Shown: piece after piece, positions 40,541 through 50,123 of the stretch
Position numbering within the stretch: position 1 is the stretch's first letter
How the letters are laid out: the number at the start of each line of letters is the position of its first letter
Assembly (NCBI RefSeq): GCF_021129215.1
Contig: NZ_JAJOLP010000001.1
Location: 992,001 to 1,056,000, forward strand
Origin: Agromyces sp. S2-1-8
GTDB lineage: Bacteria > Actinomycetota > Actinomycetes > Actinomycetales > Microbacteriaceae
Length of the DNA: 64,000 nt
Direction: 5' to 3'
Translations under genes and position numbers: made by a program
The notes under the pieces: model-generated
What the model was told of the DNA's origin: nothing
Databases searched by the model: none
What the model saw: the letters and a program-made list of their open reading frames with translations, nothing else

Positions 40541-42499
40541 TCAGCCGATGAGGCTCGGCTGCAGGTCGCGCAGCGTGCGGAAGTGCGTCATGCGGGTGAC
40601 GCCGATCGCCGAGACGACGAGCGCGCCGACGAGCCAGATCGCGAGCACCCCGAAGTCGCCCGCCGCTCGCGACAGGTCGCCGCCGTACATGAACTGGCGC
40701 ATCGCGTCGACGACGTAGCCCATGGGCAGTACGTGGTGCAGGGCCGCGAGGGGTGCGGGCAGCGTCTGCCACGGGAACGTGCCGCCCGCCGTCACGAGCT
40801 GCAGCACCATGAGCACGAGGCCGAGGAACTGGCCGACCGAGCCGAGCCAGACGTTGAGCGCGAGGATGATCGCCGCGTACGTCACCGATGCGAAGACCAT
40901 CGTGCCGACGACGCCGAGCGGATGGTGCATCTGGAACCCGAGGGTGAACGCGAGCACGAGGTAGAGCGCCGCCATCTGCACCGCGCCGAGCAGGCCCGGC
41001 GTGAGCCAGCCGGCGAGCGTGATGCGGATCGGCGAGTGGAGCGCGGTGACGGCCCGGCGCGAGATCGGCTTCACGATGAGGAAGAGCGCGTAGATGCCGA
41101 TCCAGCCGGCGAGCGCCGCGAAGAACGGGGCGAGCCCGGCGCCGTAGTTGCCCGCCTGGGCCATCGAGCTCGTCTCGAGCGTGATCGGGTCGGCGATCGT
41201 CGCGGCCTGCGCGTCGCGGGTCGACTGGCTCGAGTCGGGGATCTGGTCGACCCCGGCGTCGAGCCCGTCGCGCAGCTGCCCCGCGCCGTCGGCGAGCTCG
41301 CCGAGGCCCGACTGCAGCGTGCCGACGCCGTCGCGCAGCTGCGCCGATCCGGTGGCGGCCCGAGCCGCGCCGTCGGCGAGCTGCGATGCGCCGCTCGCCG
41401 CCCTGGCTGCGCCGTCGGCGGCGGTGCTCGCACCCGCCGCGAGGTCGGCGGAGCCCGCGGCGACCTGCGCGCTGCCGTCGGCGAGCCGGTCGATGTCGCC
41501 GACGACGGACTGCACCTTCTCGTTGCCCGTCGTGATGCGATCGCCGACCACGTCGAGCTTCGCGAGCACGGTGTCGATCGTCGCCTGGTCGAGGCCCTGG
41601 GCCTCGAGCGCGGCCTCGATGTCGGCGCGGGCCTGCGGCACGGCCGCCGCGGCATCGGCGACCGCGGTGCCGACCCGATCGGCCGAGGCCGCGAGCTGCG
41701 CGTTGCCGTCGGCCACCTGGGCGGCGCCGTCGGCGAGCGTCGCCGAACCGTCGGCGAGCCGGGCGGTGCCGTCGGCCAGTTGCTGCGTTCCCGTCTCGAG
41801 CTGGGCCGAACCGGTCGCGAGCTGCGCGTTGCCGTCGGCGAGCTGCGTCGCGCCGGTCGCGAGCTGCGCCGCCCCGTCGACCGCGCGCCCCGCGCCGTCG
41901 GTGAGCTGCGACGCGCCGTCGGCGGCGTCGACGAGCTTGCCGCGGATGGTCGAGATGGAGTCGAGCAGCGTCGAGGCCGCCTCGTCGCCGACCTTCTCGG
42001 CGATGGTCGTGCGGATCTTCTCGACCGCCTGCTTGCCGATCGTGCCGGCGAGGTAGCTGTTCGCGTCGTTCGTCGACAGCACGATCTCGGCCTGCCGGGG
42101 CGCGTCGGTCTGCACCGAGGCGAGCGCGTCGGAGAAGTCGGCGGGGAAGGTGATCGCGAAGTCGTAGCGCGACTCGTCGAGCCCGGTCGCGGCCTCCTCG
42201 GCCGAGACCCGCTGCCAGTCGAACGCACCGTCGGCGATGAGCTCGTCGGCGATCTCCTCGCCGACGTTGCGCGCCTCGGTGGCCTCGCCGGTGGCGCTCG
42301 TCGATGCGGCCACGCCCTCGTCCTCGACGACGAGGGCGACGGGCACCTCGGCGAACTTCGCGTACGGGTCCTGGTTCGCCCAGAGGTAGAGGCCCCCGTA
42401 GAGCACGGGCACGGCGATGAGGGCGAGGAGCGCGAGCACCGACATCTTGGTGGAGGTGAGCCTGCGGAACTCGGCGGCGATCATCTGGGGGATCTTCAC
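40541..42499 (-). CDS. YhgE/Pip-family membrane protein (ABC-2 type, ESX/exporter-like)
   Basis: A 652-residue protein with one N-terminal membrane helix (about 20-40), a large outer domain and five or six C-terminal helices. The outer domain (about 195-420) consists of many 7-residue units of the type QLADGAAQLATG, giving a long heptad coiled coil as in YhgE/Pip phage-infection-type proteins. The GTG at 42499 follows GGAGG and overlaps the stop of the ABC-like gene (GTGA). Genes for an inactive ABC-like subunit and a TetR repressor precede it, so it probably works as an exporter or envelope complex. Confidence 0.88.
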   Translation of the reverse strand: MKIPQMIAAEFRRLTSTKMSVLALLALIAVPVLYGGLYLWANQDPYAKFAEVPVALVVEDEGVAASTSATGEATEARNVGEEIADELIADGAFDWQRVSAEEAATGLDESRYDFAITFPADFSDALASVQTDAPRQAEIVLSTNDANSYLAGTIGKQAVEKIRTTIAEKVGDEAASTLLDSISTIRGKLVDAADGASQLTDGAGRAVDGAAQLATGATQLADGNAQLATGSAQLETGTQQLADGTARLADGSATLADGAAQVADGNAQLAASADRVGTAVADAAAAVPQARADIEAALEAQGLDQATIDTVLAKLDVVGDRITTGNEKVQSVVGDIDRLADGSAQVAAGSADLAAGASTAADGAARAASGASQLADGAARAATGSAQLRDGVGTLQSGLGELADGAGQLRDGLDAGVDQIPDSSQSTRDAQAATIADPITLETSSMAQAGNYGAGLAPFFAALAGWIGIYALFLIVKPISRRAVTALHSPIRITLAGWLTPGLLGAVQMAALYLVLAFTLGFQMHHPLGVVGTMVFASVTYAAIILALNVWLGSVGQFLGLVLMVLQLVTAGGTFPWQTLPAPLAALHHVLPMGYVVDAMRQFMYGGDLSRAAGDFGVLAIWLVGALVVSAIGVTRMTHFRTLRDLQPSLIG

Positions 42500-43173
42500 G
42501 CGATGCCTCCCTCGGCGAGCGGCAGGGTGTCGGAGTCGTCGAACTCGTCGGGCGAGTCGGGCCCGTGCATGCGGGCGATCATCGCGGCGGCCCCGATCGC
42601 GGCGGCCGAGGCGTGGCCGGCGATGACGAGCACGGCGAAGCCGCGGTCGGCGAGCTGCTTCGCGAGGCCCCACCACTCGATCGGGTCGCCGCCGTGGCGG
42701 TCGGGCGACACGATGACGAGACCCTCGACGCCGTCGCGCAGCAGCGCGAGCTCGGTCAGGAGGCGCAGTCGCGCGTGCGGGTCGACGTTCGCGATCGGCG
42801 TGCGGGCGACGTCGTCGAGGCCGAGCTGGGTGAGCCAGCGGGCGACCGACACGGGGTTCGACGGGACCCCCGCGAACATGAGCTCTTCGGCGGCGACGCC
42901 CGCGACGGTGACGTTCGGCGCAGGGTCGCTCACCTCGGGTGCGTCGACGAGGGCGATGCGACGGCGGATCGCCGAGGCATCCGCCCGGCCGTCGATCGTG
43001 ACGGCGCCGGCGTCGGGCCGCATGCGACCGGAGGCGATGAGGCCGAGCACGGTGGGTCGCTGCTCGGTCTCGGCGCGGGCGAGCGTCGCCCGGCCCGATT
43101 CGAAGCCGACCGACGTGGGGCCGAGCGCCTGGCCGGCGCGGCCCTTCGAGACGTCTCTGAGTTCGATTCTCAT
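42496..43173 (-). CDS. Degenerate ABC ATPase-like protein lacking Walker motifs
   Basis: A 225-residue protein that aligns with ABC ATPases: MRIELRDVSK at the start, RPDAGAVTIDG around residues 52-62, IRRRIALVDAPE at the Q-loop region. But the Walker A position (about 32-42) reads ARAETEQRPTV without Gly-Lys-Ser/Thr, the signature region is ANVDPHARLRL rather than LSGGQ, and Walker B is GLVIVSPDRHGG without the DE pair. ATP hydrolysis is therefore unlikely. GGAGGAG precedes the ATG at 43173, whose codon overlaps the TetR stop. It is probably a structural or regulatory partner of the YhgE-type protein. Confidence 0.78.
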   Translation of the reverse strand: MRIELRDVSKGRAGQALGPTSVGFESGRATLARAETEQRPTVLGLIASGRMRPDAGAVTIDGRADASAIRRRIALVDAPEVSDPAPNVTVAGVAAEELMFAGVPSNPVSVARWLTQLGLDDVARTPIANVDPHARLRLLTELALLRDGVEGLVIVSPDRHGGDPIEWWGLAKQLADRGFAVLVIAGHASAAAIGAAAMIARMHGPDSPDEFDDSDTLPLAEGGIA

Positions 43174-43814
43174 GCCGGCTCCTCCATGGCGAGCTCGGGG
43201 GTGGTGTCGATGAGGGTGCCCGCCTCGCGCCACGAGAGTCCGGCGATGCCGAGCACGGCGAGCATCACGGCGCGTCGTCCCTCGGCGTCGGGCAGGCGGG
43301 TGCGACCGGCCTCGAGCAGCACGGCGAGCGCCGCCTCCTCGATCAGGCGGGCGAGCAGCGCGGGGCGCAGGTCGTCGCGCACGCTCCCGTCGGCGACGCC
43401 GCGGGCGACGAGGGCGGCGAGGCGTTCGCGCACGGGGGCGAGGGCTCGAGCGACCCGTTCGACGTACGGGGCGGTGAGCGCCATGCCGGCGAGCAGTCGC
43501 ACGTGTTCGACCACGCCCCAGAGACGCGACCCGAGCAGGGCGATCGCGACGGGGGCCCGGTCGTGCTCGACCGTCGCGGCGACGGCGTTGAGTCGTGCGG
43601 TGCCGCGTTCGACGAGGGCGAGCACGAGTTCGTCGCGGCCGGCGAAGTGGCCGTAGACGGAGCGGCGGGTGAGGCCGGCGGCTGCGGCGATCGCCGCGAG
43701 GGATGCCTCGGGGTCGGCCGCGAGCGCGGCGGATGCGGCGGTGAGGAGGGCTTCGCGGTTCTCGGCCGCGTCCCTGCGGGGCGCGCGGCGCTCCGCGTCG
43801 GTGACGGACGGCAT
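43170..43814 (-). CDS. TetR-family transcriptional repressor
   Basis: A 214-residue TetR regulator with N-terminal HTH (AALAADPEASLAAIAAAAGLTRRSVYGHFAGRDEL pattern, about 30-65) and an all-helical ligand domain. It heads an operon of three overlapping genes (TetR, ABC-like, YhgE-type; ATGA and GTGA junctions). A 24-base palindrome lies just upstream of its -10 box TAGGCT, so autorepression of the operon is likely. The inducer is unknown, but an exporter substrate is the usual case. Confidence 0.9.
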   Translation of the reverse strand: MPSVTDAERRAPRRDAAENREALLTAASAALAADPEASLAAIAAAAGLTRRSVYGHFAGRDELVLALVERGTARLNAVAATVEHDRAPVAIALLGSRLWGVVEHVRLLAGMALTAPYVERVARALAPVRERLAALVARGVADGSVRDDLRPALLARLIEEAALAVLLEAGRTRLPDAEGRRAVMLAVLGIAGLSWREAGTLIDTTPELAMEEPA

Positions 43815-43826
43815 GCTTCGAGCCTA
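43814..43826 (-). promoter_or_regulatory. Leaderless-type -10 box of the TetR gene
   Basis: TAGGCT (43826-43821 on the minus strand), 6 bases, then ATG at 43814. Confidence 0.55.
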
Positions 43827-43829
43827 CTG

Positions 43830-43853
43830 AACTTGCACACGAGTGTGCAAGTT
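43830..43853. promoter_or_regulatory. TetR operator palindrome
   Basis: AACTTGCACAC (43830-43840) and GTGTGCAAGTT (43843-43853) are perfect 11-base inverted repeats with GA between them. The site covers the region just upstream of the -10 box of the tetR gene, where a repressor would block RNA polymerase. Confidence 0.8.
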
Positions 43854-43870
43854 AGTTCAGGGGCTTCACA

Positions 43871-43930
43871 GACGAGGCCCGACTCGCGGAACGCACTCGG
43901 CGGTGCGCGTCTCGCGAATCGGGCCTCGTC
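43871..43930 (-). terminator. Terminator hairpin after argG
   Basis: GACGAGGCCCGACTCGCG (43871-43888) pairs with CGCGAATCGGGCCTCGTC (43913-43930) at 17 of 18 positions, with an inner GCAC/GTGC stem. It lies 28 bases after the argG stop. Confidence 0.75.
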
Positions 43931-43957
43931 GGAGCGACCGGCTCGAACGGCCGGGCG

Positions 43958-45693
<1,736 letters not shown>

Positions 45694-45969
45694 GTGATTC
45701 GACACTTTGCAGCCCGTGTAGTCGCAGTTCTCGGCGTCACAGCCCTGCTCCTCACAGCGGCCGGCCAGGTCGCTGTGGCCGACATGCATGTGGAGCCTGA
45801 CGAGGAGCTGCCAATCGTCGAGCAGACTGACCTGGTCCTGCTGCTCGACGGCTCCGGTTCGATCAGCGCAACCGACTGGGACCTGCAGCTGGACGGGTAT
45901 GCGGCCGCACTGCAGGATCGGGTGAACGTGCCGCTCGACAATTCGGTGGCGGTATCGGTTGTCCAATGA
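45694..45969 (+). pseudogene. 3'-truncated VWA-domain protein (DUF1194-like) with signal peptide
   Basis: The GTG at 45694 opens 91 residues: a signal peptide (VVAVLGVTALLLTAAGQVAVA, cleaved about residue 30), a short acidic stretch, then the first 50 residues of a von Willebrand A domain with the MIDAS motif LLLDGSGSIS. It stops right after SVAVSVVQ, where a VWA domain would need about 130 more residues. The downstream frame continues as an unrelated metalloprotease without its own start region, so a deletion probably fused two genes. GC is lower than in the flanks. Confidence 0.75.
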
Positions 45970-47614
45970 ATTCCTCGAGGGCGAGTTCGACAGCGGCCAT
46001 GCGCGCAACCGAGTCGTCCACGAACTCGGTCATTCGTATGGCCTGCACCATAGTGTCAACGCCGCGGAGAACGGCTGGACGAAGATCCTCTGGGTCTTCA
46101 ACGAAATGAAGAAGGGCTGGTGCACGGAGGTTGCCGACGCCAGTGCCGATGACTACCCCCATTGGACCACGAAGACCAATGGTGACACCGTCGCGGCGCT
46201 TGGCCCGATCGGCGATCCGCGGAGTGAGGTCTGGGGTATCGACCCGCGCTACCTCGACTCGGACGATGATCTGTTCCTCTCCGCCCCCCAAACGAACACT
46301 TCTCTGATGTCGTATTGCAGGTCGGATGACCAGGGTGAGCAGGCGCGATGGATCGGGAAGCGCGACTACCTGCAGTTGCTCACCGACGACCGTGCACCGA
46401 TCATCGGTGATCTCGACGCGGGTGCCGGGGAAACCATTCGTGGGGTGATCGCTGCTGATGGGCTGAGCGCCGAACTCGCGCCCGCGCTCAGCGTTGACTT
46501 CGCCCCCACCGCGGACGATCCGACGGGCACACACGCGGTGGTGCTCCGCGACGACTCCGGGGCAGAGTTGTGGCGGACCAGGTTCACGCCGATTAGCAAC
46601 CATGGTGATTCGGGGATTGGTGGTGACGTCGCGGCTGCGCCGTCGACCTTCAATGTCGTGGTTCCGCAGGGCCTGATGAGTGCGACGCTCGTTGAGGTCG
46701 TTTCCGCGAACGCGACCTTGGCCAGCGGCACCGTCTCATCCAACTCGCCACAGGTAATGGTTTCGCCGCCAACCGGTGGAACGTCAGATCGCGTCACGTT
46801 CACTTGGACATCATCGGACGCCGACAGCGACGCACTCCGTCACACCGTCCTCTACAGCACGGATGACGGCGCAACGTGGAACCCGATCGGCATTGACCTT
46901 CCGGGAGCCTCGATGTCGGTCGCACGATGGTCGCTGCCGGGAAGCAGCACCGCTCGGATCCGCGTGATCGCCAGCGACGGCCTGCGAAGCGCCGTTGCAA
47001 CATCCTCGACGTTCACCCTCCCGAACCTCGTGCCGATACTGAATATCGACAGTCCGACGAACGGGTTCGTCGCCACCGGCGCACAGAGCATTCCGCTCAC
47101 CGCGACTGCGACCGATGCCGAAGACGGTCCGCTGGACGGCACCATCATGTGGAATTCGGATCTCGATGGGCAACTCGGAACTGGCTCTGACCTGGTGCAA
47201 CGTGCTGACCTGCTCAGCGAAGGTACCCACCAGATCACCGCGACCGCGACCGACACCACCGGTGCTACCGCGACCGCGAGCGTAACGATCACGATCCAAC
47301 GGGTCGCGGCGCCGGAGCCCCCCGGATCCGACTACGTGTTCGCTGGGTTCGAGCCGCCGGTCGCCCCCGGAGGGAGCGTCAATGCCGGGCGCACGATTCC
47401 GATCAAGTGGACGATTACCGGCGCTGACGTGAGCGGCTCGACGGTCCTTTCCGGCGCGTTCACTGTTTCCGGCGCGACGTATGACATGGTGCGCTCCGGG
47501 GGAACCTGGCACGTCAACGCGGCAACACCGAAATCTTGGGCCGGCACCACCAAGACATTCCGAGTCGTCCTCGACGACTTCTCAATATACGAGTTCAACG
47601 TGATCCTCCGATGA
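45959..47614 (+). pseudogene. 5'-truncated metzincin-like metalloprotease with Ig-like and PxKF-type domains
   Basis: The open frame (551 residues from a TTG) begins only 19 residues before the zinc motif VVHELGHSYGLHH (HExxHxxGxxH), so the signal peptide and the N-terminal half of the protease domain are missing. After the catalytic remnant (to about 140) come Ig-like/cadherin-like beta domains (VTFTWTSSDADSDALRH, TATDTTGATATASVTI) and a C-terminal PxKF-type domain with AGRTIPIKWTITG. Without a secretion signal the product cannot work as it did. The start at 45959 is weak; it overlaps the end of the VWA remnant. Its ATGA end is shared with the next gene. Confidence 0.75.
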
Positions 47615-48102
47615 CGTCCGCCGGAGGCCGCGCAGCCTTCTCGATCGTGATGCTGGCGCTTGCCATCGGGCTGCTCACGGCGTGCGGACCCACGCCAGCC
47701 GGCACGGGTGGTCTGGTCGGCCGGATGTATGGTCTCGACGATGTGGGAGTCGGGGGTAAGTACGCCGTCGGTGGTGGCGGGCTGGCGGTCCTCCCCATCG
47801 AGGTGATGGATGGGTCATTTTGGGAACTCACGGGCGAGGAACCGATCTCGGACTCCCAGCAATGGGTCTCCGTCGTGGGGACGCTGAGCGAGTCGGACGT
47901 TTCAGAACTCGGTGGCACGGTGTCCCCCATTGAAGAAGACGGCGACTTCCGGATCACCGCGCCACCGGGCGAGTATGCCGTCTGTTATTGGATGCAGCGG
48001 ATCGGTGGCGGCGTGTCCGGCTGCTCTGAACTTGAACTGCCCCGCGAGGGTGAACTCGCCGCCACGTATGGCGAGGGCGGCTTCCGCATTGCAGTGAAGT
48101 AG
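47611..48102 (+). CDS. Lipoprotein behind the metalloprotease remnant
   Basis: A 163-residue lipoprotein: signal peptide with lipobox LLTAC at about residue 20-24, then a beta-rich domain (GLVGRMYGLDDVGVGGKYAV, ITAPPGEYAVCYWM) with two further Cys residues. The ATG overlaps the stop of the metalloprotease frame by 4 bases, so it was part of that operon; it is intact itself. No family recognised. The prealbumin/carboxypeptidase-regulatory-like pattern of the second half suggests a small extracellular beta domain. Confidence 0.7.
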   Translation: MTSAGGRAAFSIVMLALAIGLLTACGPTPAGTGGLVGRMYGLDDVGVGGKYAVGGGGLAVLPIEVMDGSFWELTGEEPISDSQQWVSVVGTLSESDVSELGGTVSPIEEDGDFRITAPPGEYAVCYWMQRIGGGVSGCSELELPREGELAATYGEGGFRIAVK

Positions 48103-48135
48103 GTATTGCGTGGCTCGTGTCGAAGCCTCGCGACG

Positions 48136-48208
48136 GGGTCTCGATACGCTTCGCTACTCGACCACCGGCTGAGGGTCTCGATACGGCGCTTCGCGCCTAC
48201 TCGACCGG
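48136..48208. repeat. REP-like palindromic repeat, tandem pair
   Basis: Two well-preserved copies: GGTCTCGATACGCTTCGCTA ending CTCGACC (48136 on) and GGTCTCGATACGGCGCTTCG ending CTACTCGACCGG (48174-48208). In the second, GGCGC/GCGCC closes a hairpin over TTC and GGTC/GACC pair at the base. These are the clearest copies in the window. Confidence 0.85.
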
Positions 48209-48236
48209 CTTCGAATGGTCGAAATGGGCCCCGCGA

Positions 48237-48248
48237 TAAGGTGGAGTG
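48237..48248 (+). promoter_or_regulatory. Leaderless-type -10 box of the DUF3151 gene
   Basis: TAAGGT at 48237-48242, 5 bases, then GTG at 48248. Confidence 0.45.
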
Positions 48249-48727
48249 TGACTCCCAAGAAAACAGCACCCGGGCCTGCCGCGGCGCTCGCCGATGAGCC
48301 CGAGGTCCGCCAAGCGCTGGCGGAGGCCGATCGCGCCGCCGTGGCCGGCGTCGTCTCGGAGCATCCCGCATCGCCCCTCGCCTGGGCCGAGCTCGCCGAT
48401 CTCGCCGACTCCGAGGGTCGCCCGCTCGAGGCCTACGCCTTCGCCGCGGCATCCGCCGAGCTCGCCCGCGCGCAGCTCGCGACCGCCGGCTGGCAGCCCG
48501 GCACCGCCGTGCCGTGGGCCGACGAGCCGAACCGCGCGTACCTGCGCGCCCTCGACACGCAGCGCCGCGCCGCCGAGGCGCTCGGTCTCGCCGACCAGGC
48601 CGCCCGGCTCGCCGACGAGCTGCGCAGCGCCGACGCCGAGGCGCCCGCTCGCATCGCGAGCGAGTTCACGCCGACCCAGCTCATCACGATCGTTCCGGCC
48701 GAGCAGCCGGCAGAAGGGGAGCGCTGA
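48248..48727 (+). CDS. DUF3151 family protein
   Basis: A 159-residue helical protein of the actinobacterial DUF3151 family: [19 protein letters not shown], then [19 protein letters not shown] and the [22 protein letters not shown] block. The pattern of paired helices is TPR-like. In many actinobacteria it is found upstream of purA, as here, where purA starts 1 base after its stop. Function unknown. The GTG start at 48248 follows a TAAGGT box. Confidence 0.85.
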   Translation: MTPKKTAPGPAAALADEPEVRQALAEADRAAVAGVVSEHPASPLAWAELADLADSEGRPLEAYAFAAASAELARAQLATAGWQPGTAVPWADEPNRAYLRALDTQRRAAEALGLADQAARLADELRSADAEAPARIASEFTPTQLITIVPAEQPAEGER

Positions 48728-48728
48728 C

Positions 48729-50015
48729 ATGCCCGCAGCCGTACTCATCGGTGCACAGTGGGGCGACGAGGGCAAGGGCAAGGCGACCGACCTGCTCGGC
48801 TCGCGCCTCGACTACGTCGTCAAGTTCAACGGCGGCAACAACGCGGGTCACACCGTGGTCGTCGGCGAAGAGAAGTACGCGCTGCACCTGCTGCCGTCCG
48901 GCATCCTGACGCCCGGCGTGACGCCGGTCATCGGCAACGGCGTCGTGGTCGACGTCGAGGTGCTGTTCGAAGAGCTCGAGGGCCTCGAGGCCCGCGGGGT
49001 GGATGTCTCGAAGCTGCGGGTCTCGGCCAACGCGCACCTCATCACCCAGTACCACCGCACCCTCGACAAGGTCACCGAGCGCTTCCTCGGCAAGCGCCAG
49101 ATCGGCACGACCGGGCGCGGCATCGGGCCGTCGTACGCCGACAAGATCAACCGCGTCGGCATCCGCATGCAAGACCTGTTCGACGAGAACATCCTGCGGC
49201 AGAAGGTCGAGGGCGCGCTCGACCAGAAGAACCACCTGCTCGTGAAGGTCTACAACCGGCGGGCGATCGGCGTCGACGAGATCGTCGACGAACTGCTCTC
49301 CTACGTCGACCGGCTCCGTCCCATGGTCACCGACACGTCTCTGCTGCTGCACCGTGCGCTCGAGGCGGGCGAGACCGTGCTCTTCGAGGGCGGCCAGGCG
49401 ACGATGCTCGACGTCGACCACGGCACCTACCCGTTCGTCACCTCGTCGAACGCGACGAGCGGTGGGGCCGTGACCGGGTCGGGCATCGCCCCGAACCGCA
49501 TCGACCGCGTCATCGCGGTCGTGAAGGCCTACACGACGCGCGTCGGCGCGGGTCCCTTCCCGACCGAGCTCTTCGACGAGTGGGGCGACTTCCTCACCGA
49601 GCAGGGGCACGAGTTCGGCACGACCACGGGCCGCAAGCGCCGCACCGGCTGGTACGACGCGCCGATCGCGCGCTACGCCTCGCGCATCAACGGCGTCACC
49701 GACTTCGTGCTCACGAAGCTCGACGTGCTCACCGGCGTCGAGAAGATCCCCGTCTGCGTCGCCTACGACGTCGACGGCGAGCGGTTCGACGAGGTGCCCG
49801 TTTCGCAGAGCGACTTCCACCACGCGAAGCCGGTCTACGAGGAGTTCCCCGGCTGGAGCGAGGACATCTCGGGCGCGCGCGAGTTCGCCGACCTCCCCGC
49901 GAACGCGCAGGCCTACGTGCGCGAGCTCGAGGCGATGAGCGGGTCGCGCATCTCGGCCATCGGCGTCGGCCCGGGGCGCGACGAGATCGTGCAGCTGCAC
50001 GACCTGCTCGGCTGA
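48729..50015 (+). CDS. purA: Adenylosuccinate synthetase
   Basis: The 428-residue enzyme makes adenylosuccinate from IMP, aspartate and GTP, the first committed step to AMP. The GTP-binding [11 protein letters not shown] (residues 8-18) with catalytic Asp and the [11 protein letters not shown] motif are intact, as are [16 protein letters not shown] and [25 protein letters not shown] at 48712-48721 gives a ribosome-binding site for the ATG at 48729. It is translationally linked to the DUF3151 gene. Confidence 0.96.
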   Translation: MPAAVLIGAQWGDEGKGKATDLLGSRLDYVVKFNGGNNAGHTVVVGEEKYALHLLPSGILTPGVTPVIGNGVVVDVEVLFEELEGLEARGVDVSKLRVSANAHLITQYHRTLDKVTERFLGKRQIGTTGRGIGPSYADKINRVGIRMQDLFDENILRQKVEGALDQKNHLLVKVYNRRAIGVDEIVDELLSYVDRLRPMVTDTSLLLHRALEAGETVLFEGGQATMLDVDHGTYPFVTSSNATSGGAVTGSGIAPNRIDRVIAVVKAYTTRVGAGPFPTELFDEWGDFLTEQGHEFGTTTGRKRRTGWYDAPIARYASRINGVTDFVLTKLDVLTGVEKIPVCVAYDVDGERFDEVPVSQSDFHHAKPVYEEFPGWSEDISGAREFADLPANAQAYVRELEAMSGSRISAIGVGPGRDEIVQLHDLLG

Positions 50016-50018
50016 TCG

Positions 50019-50035
50019 CCCCGGGGTTCCCCGGG
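50019..50035 (+). terminator. Possible hairpin after purA
   Basis: CCCCGGGGTTCCCCGGG can fold back on itself directly behind the purA stop, but the loop is very small and there is no T tract. Confidence 0.35.
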
Positions 50036-50049
50036 ACTTCTCCCGCCGA

Positions 50050-50123
50050 TAGGGTCGGATTCGGGTGCACGCGCTCTACCGTGCGCCCGAAGCGGTCCCG
50101 ACGGCCGCGGGCAGGGGGAGTAG
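50050..50123 (+). promoter_or_regulatory. Promoter and leader of the giant surface protein gene
   Basis: TAGGGT at 50050-50055 is a candidate -10 box. The leader of about 60 bases contains GGTGCACG and CGTGCGCC, which can pair, and ends in a strong GGGGGAG ribosome-binding site before the ATG at 50124. Confidence 0.5.
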
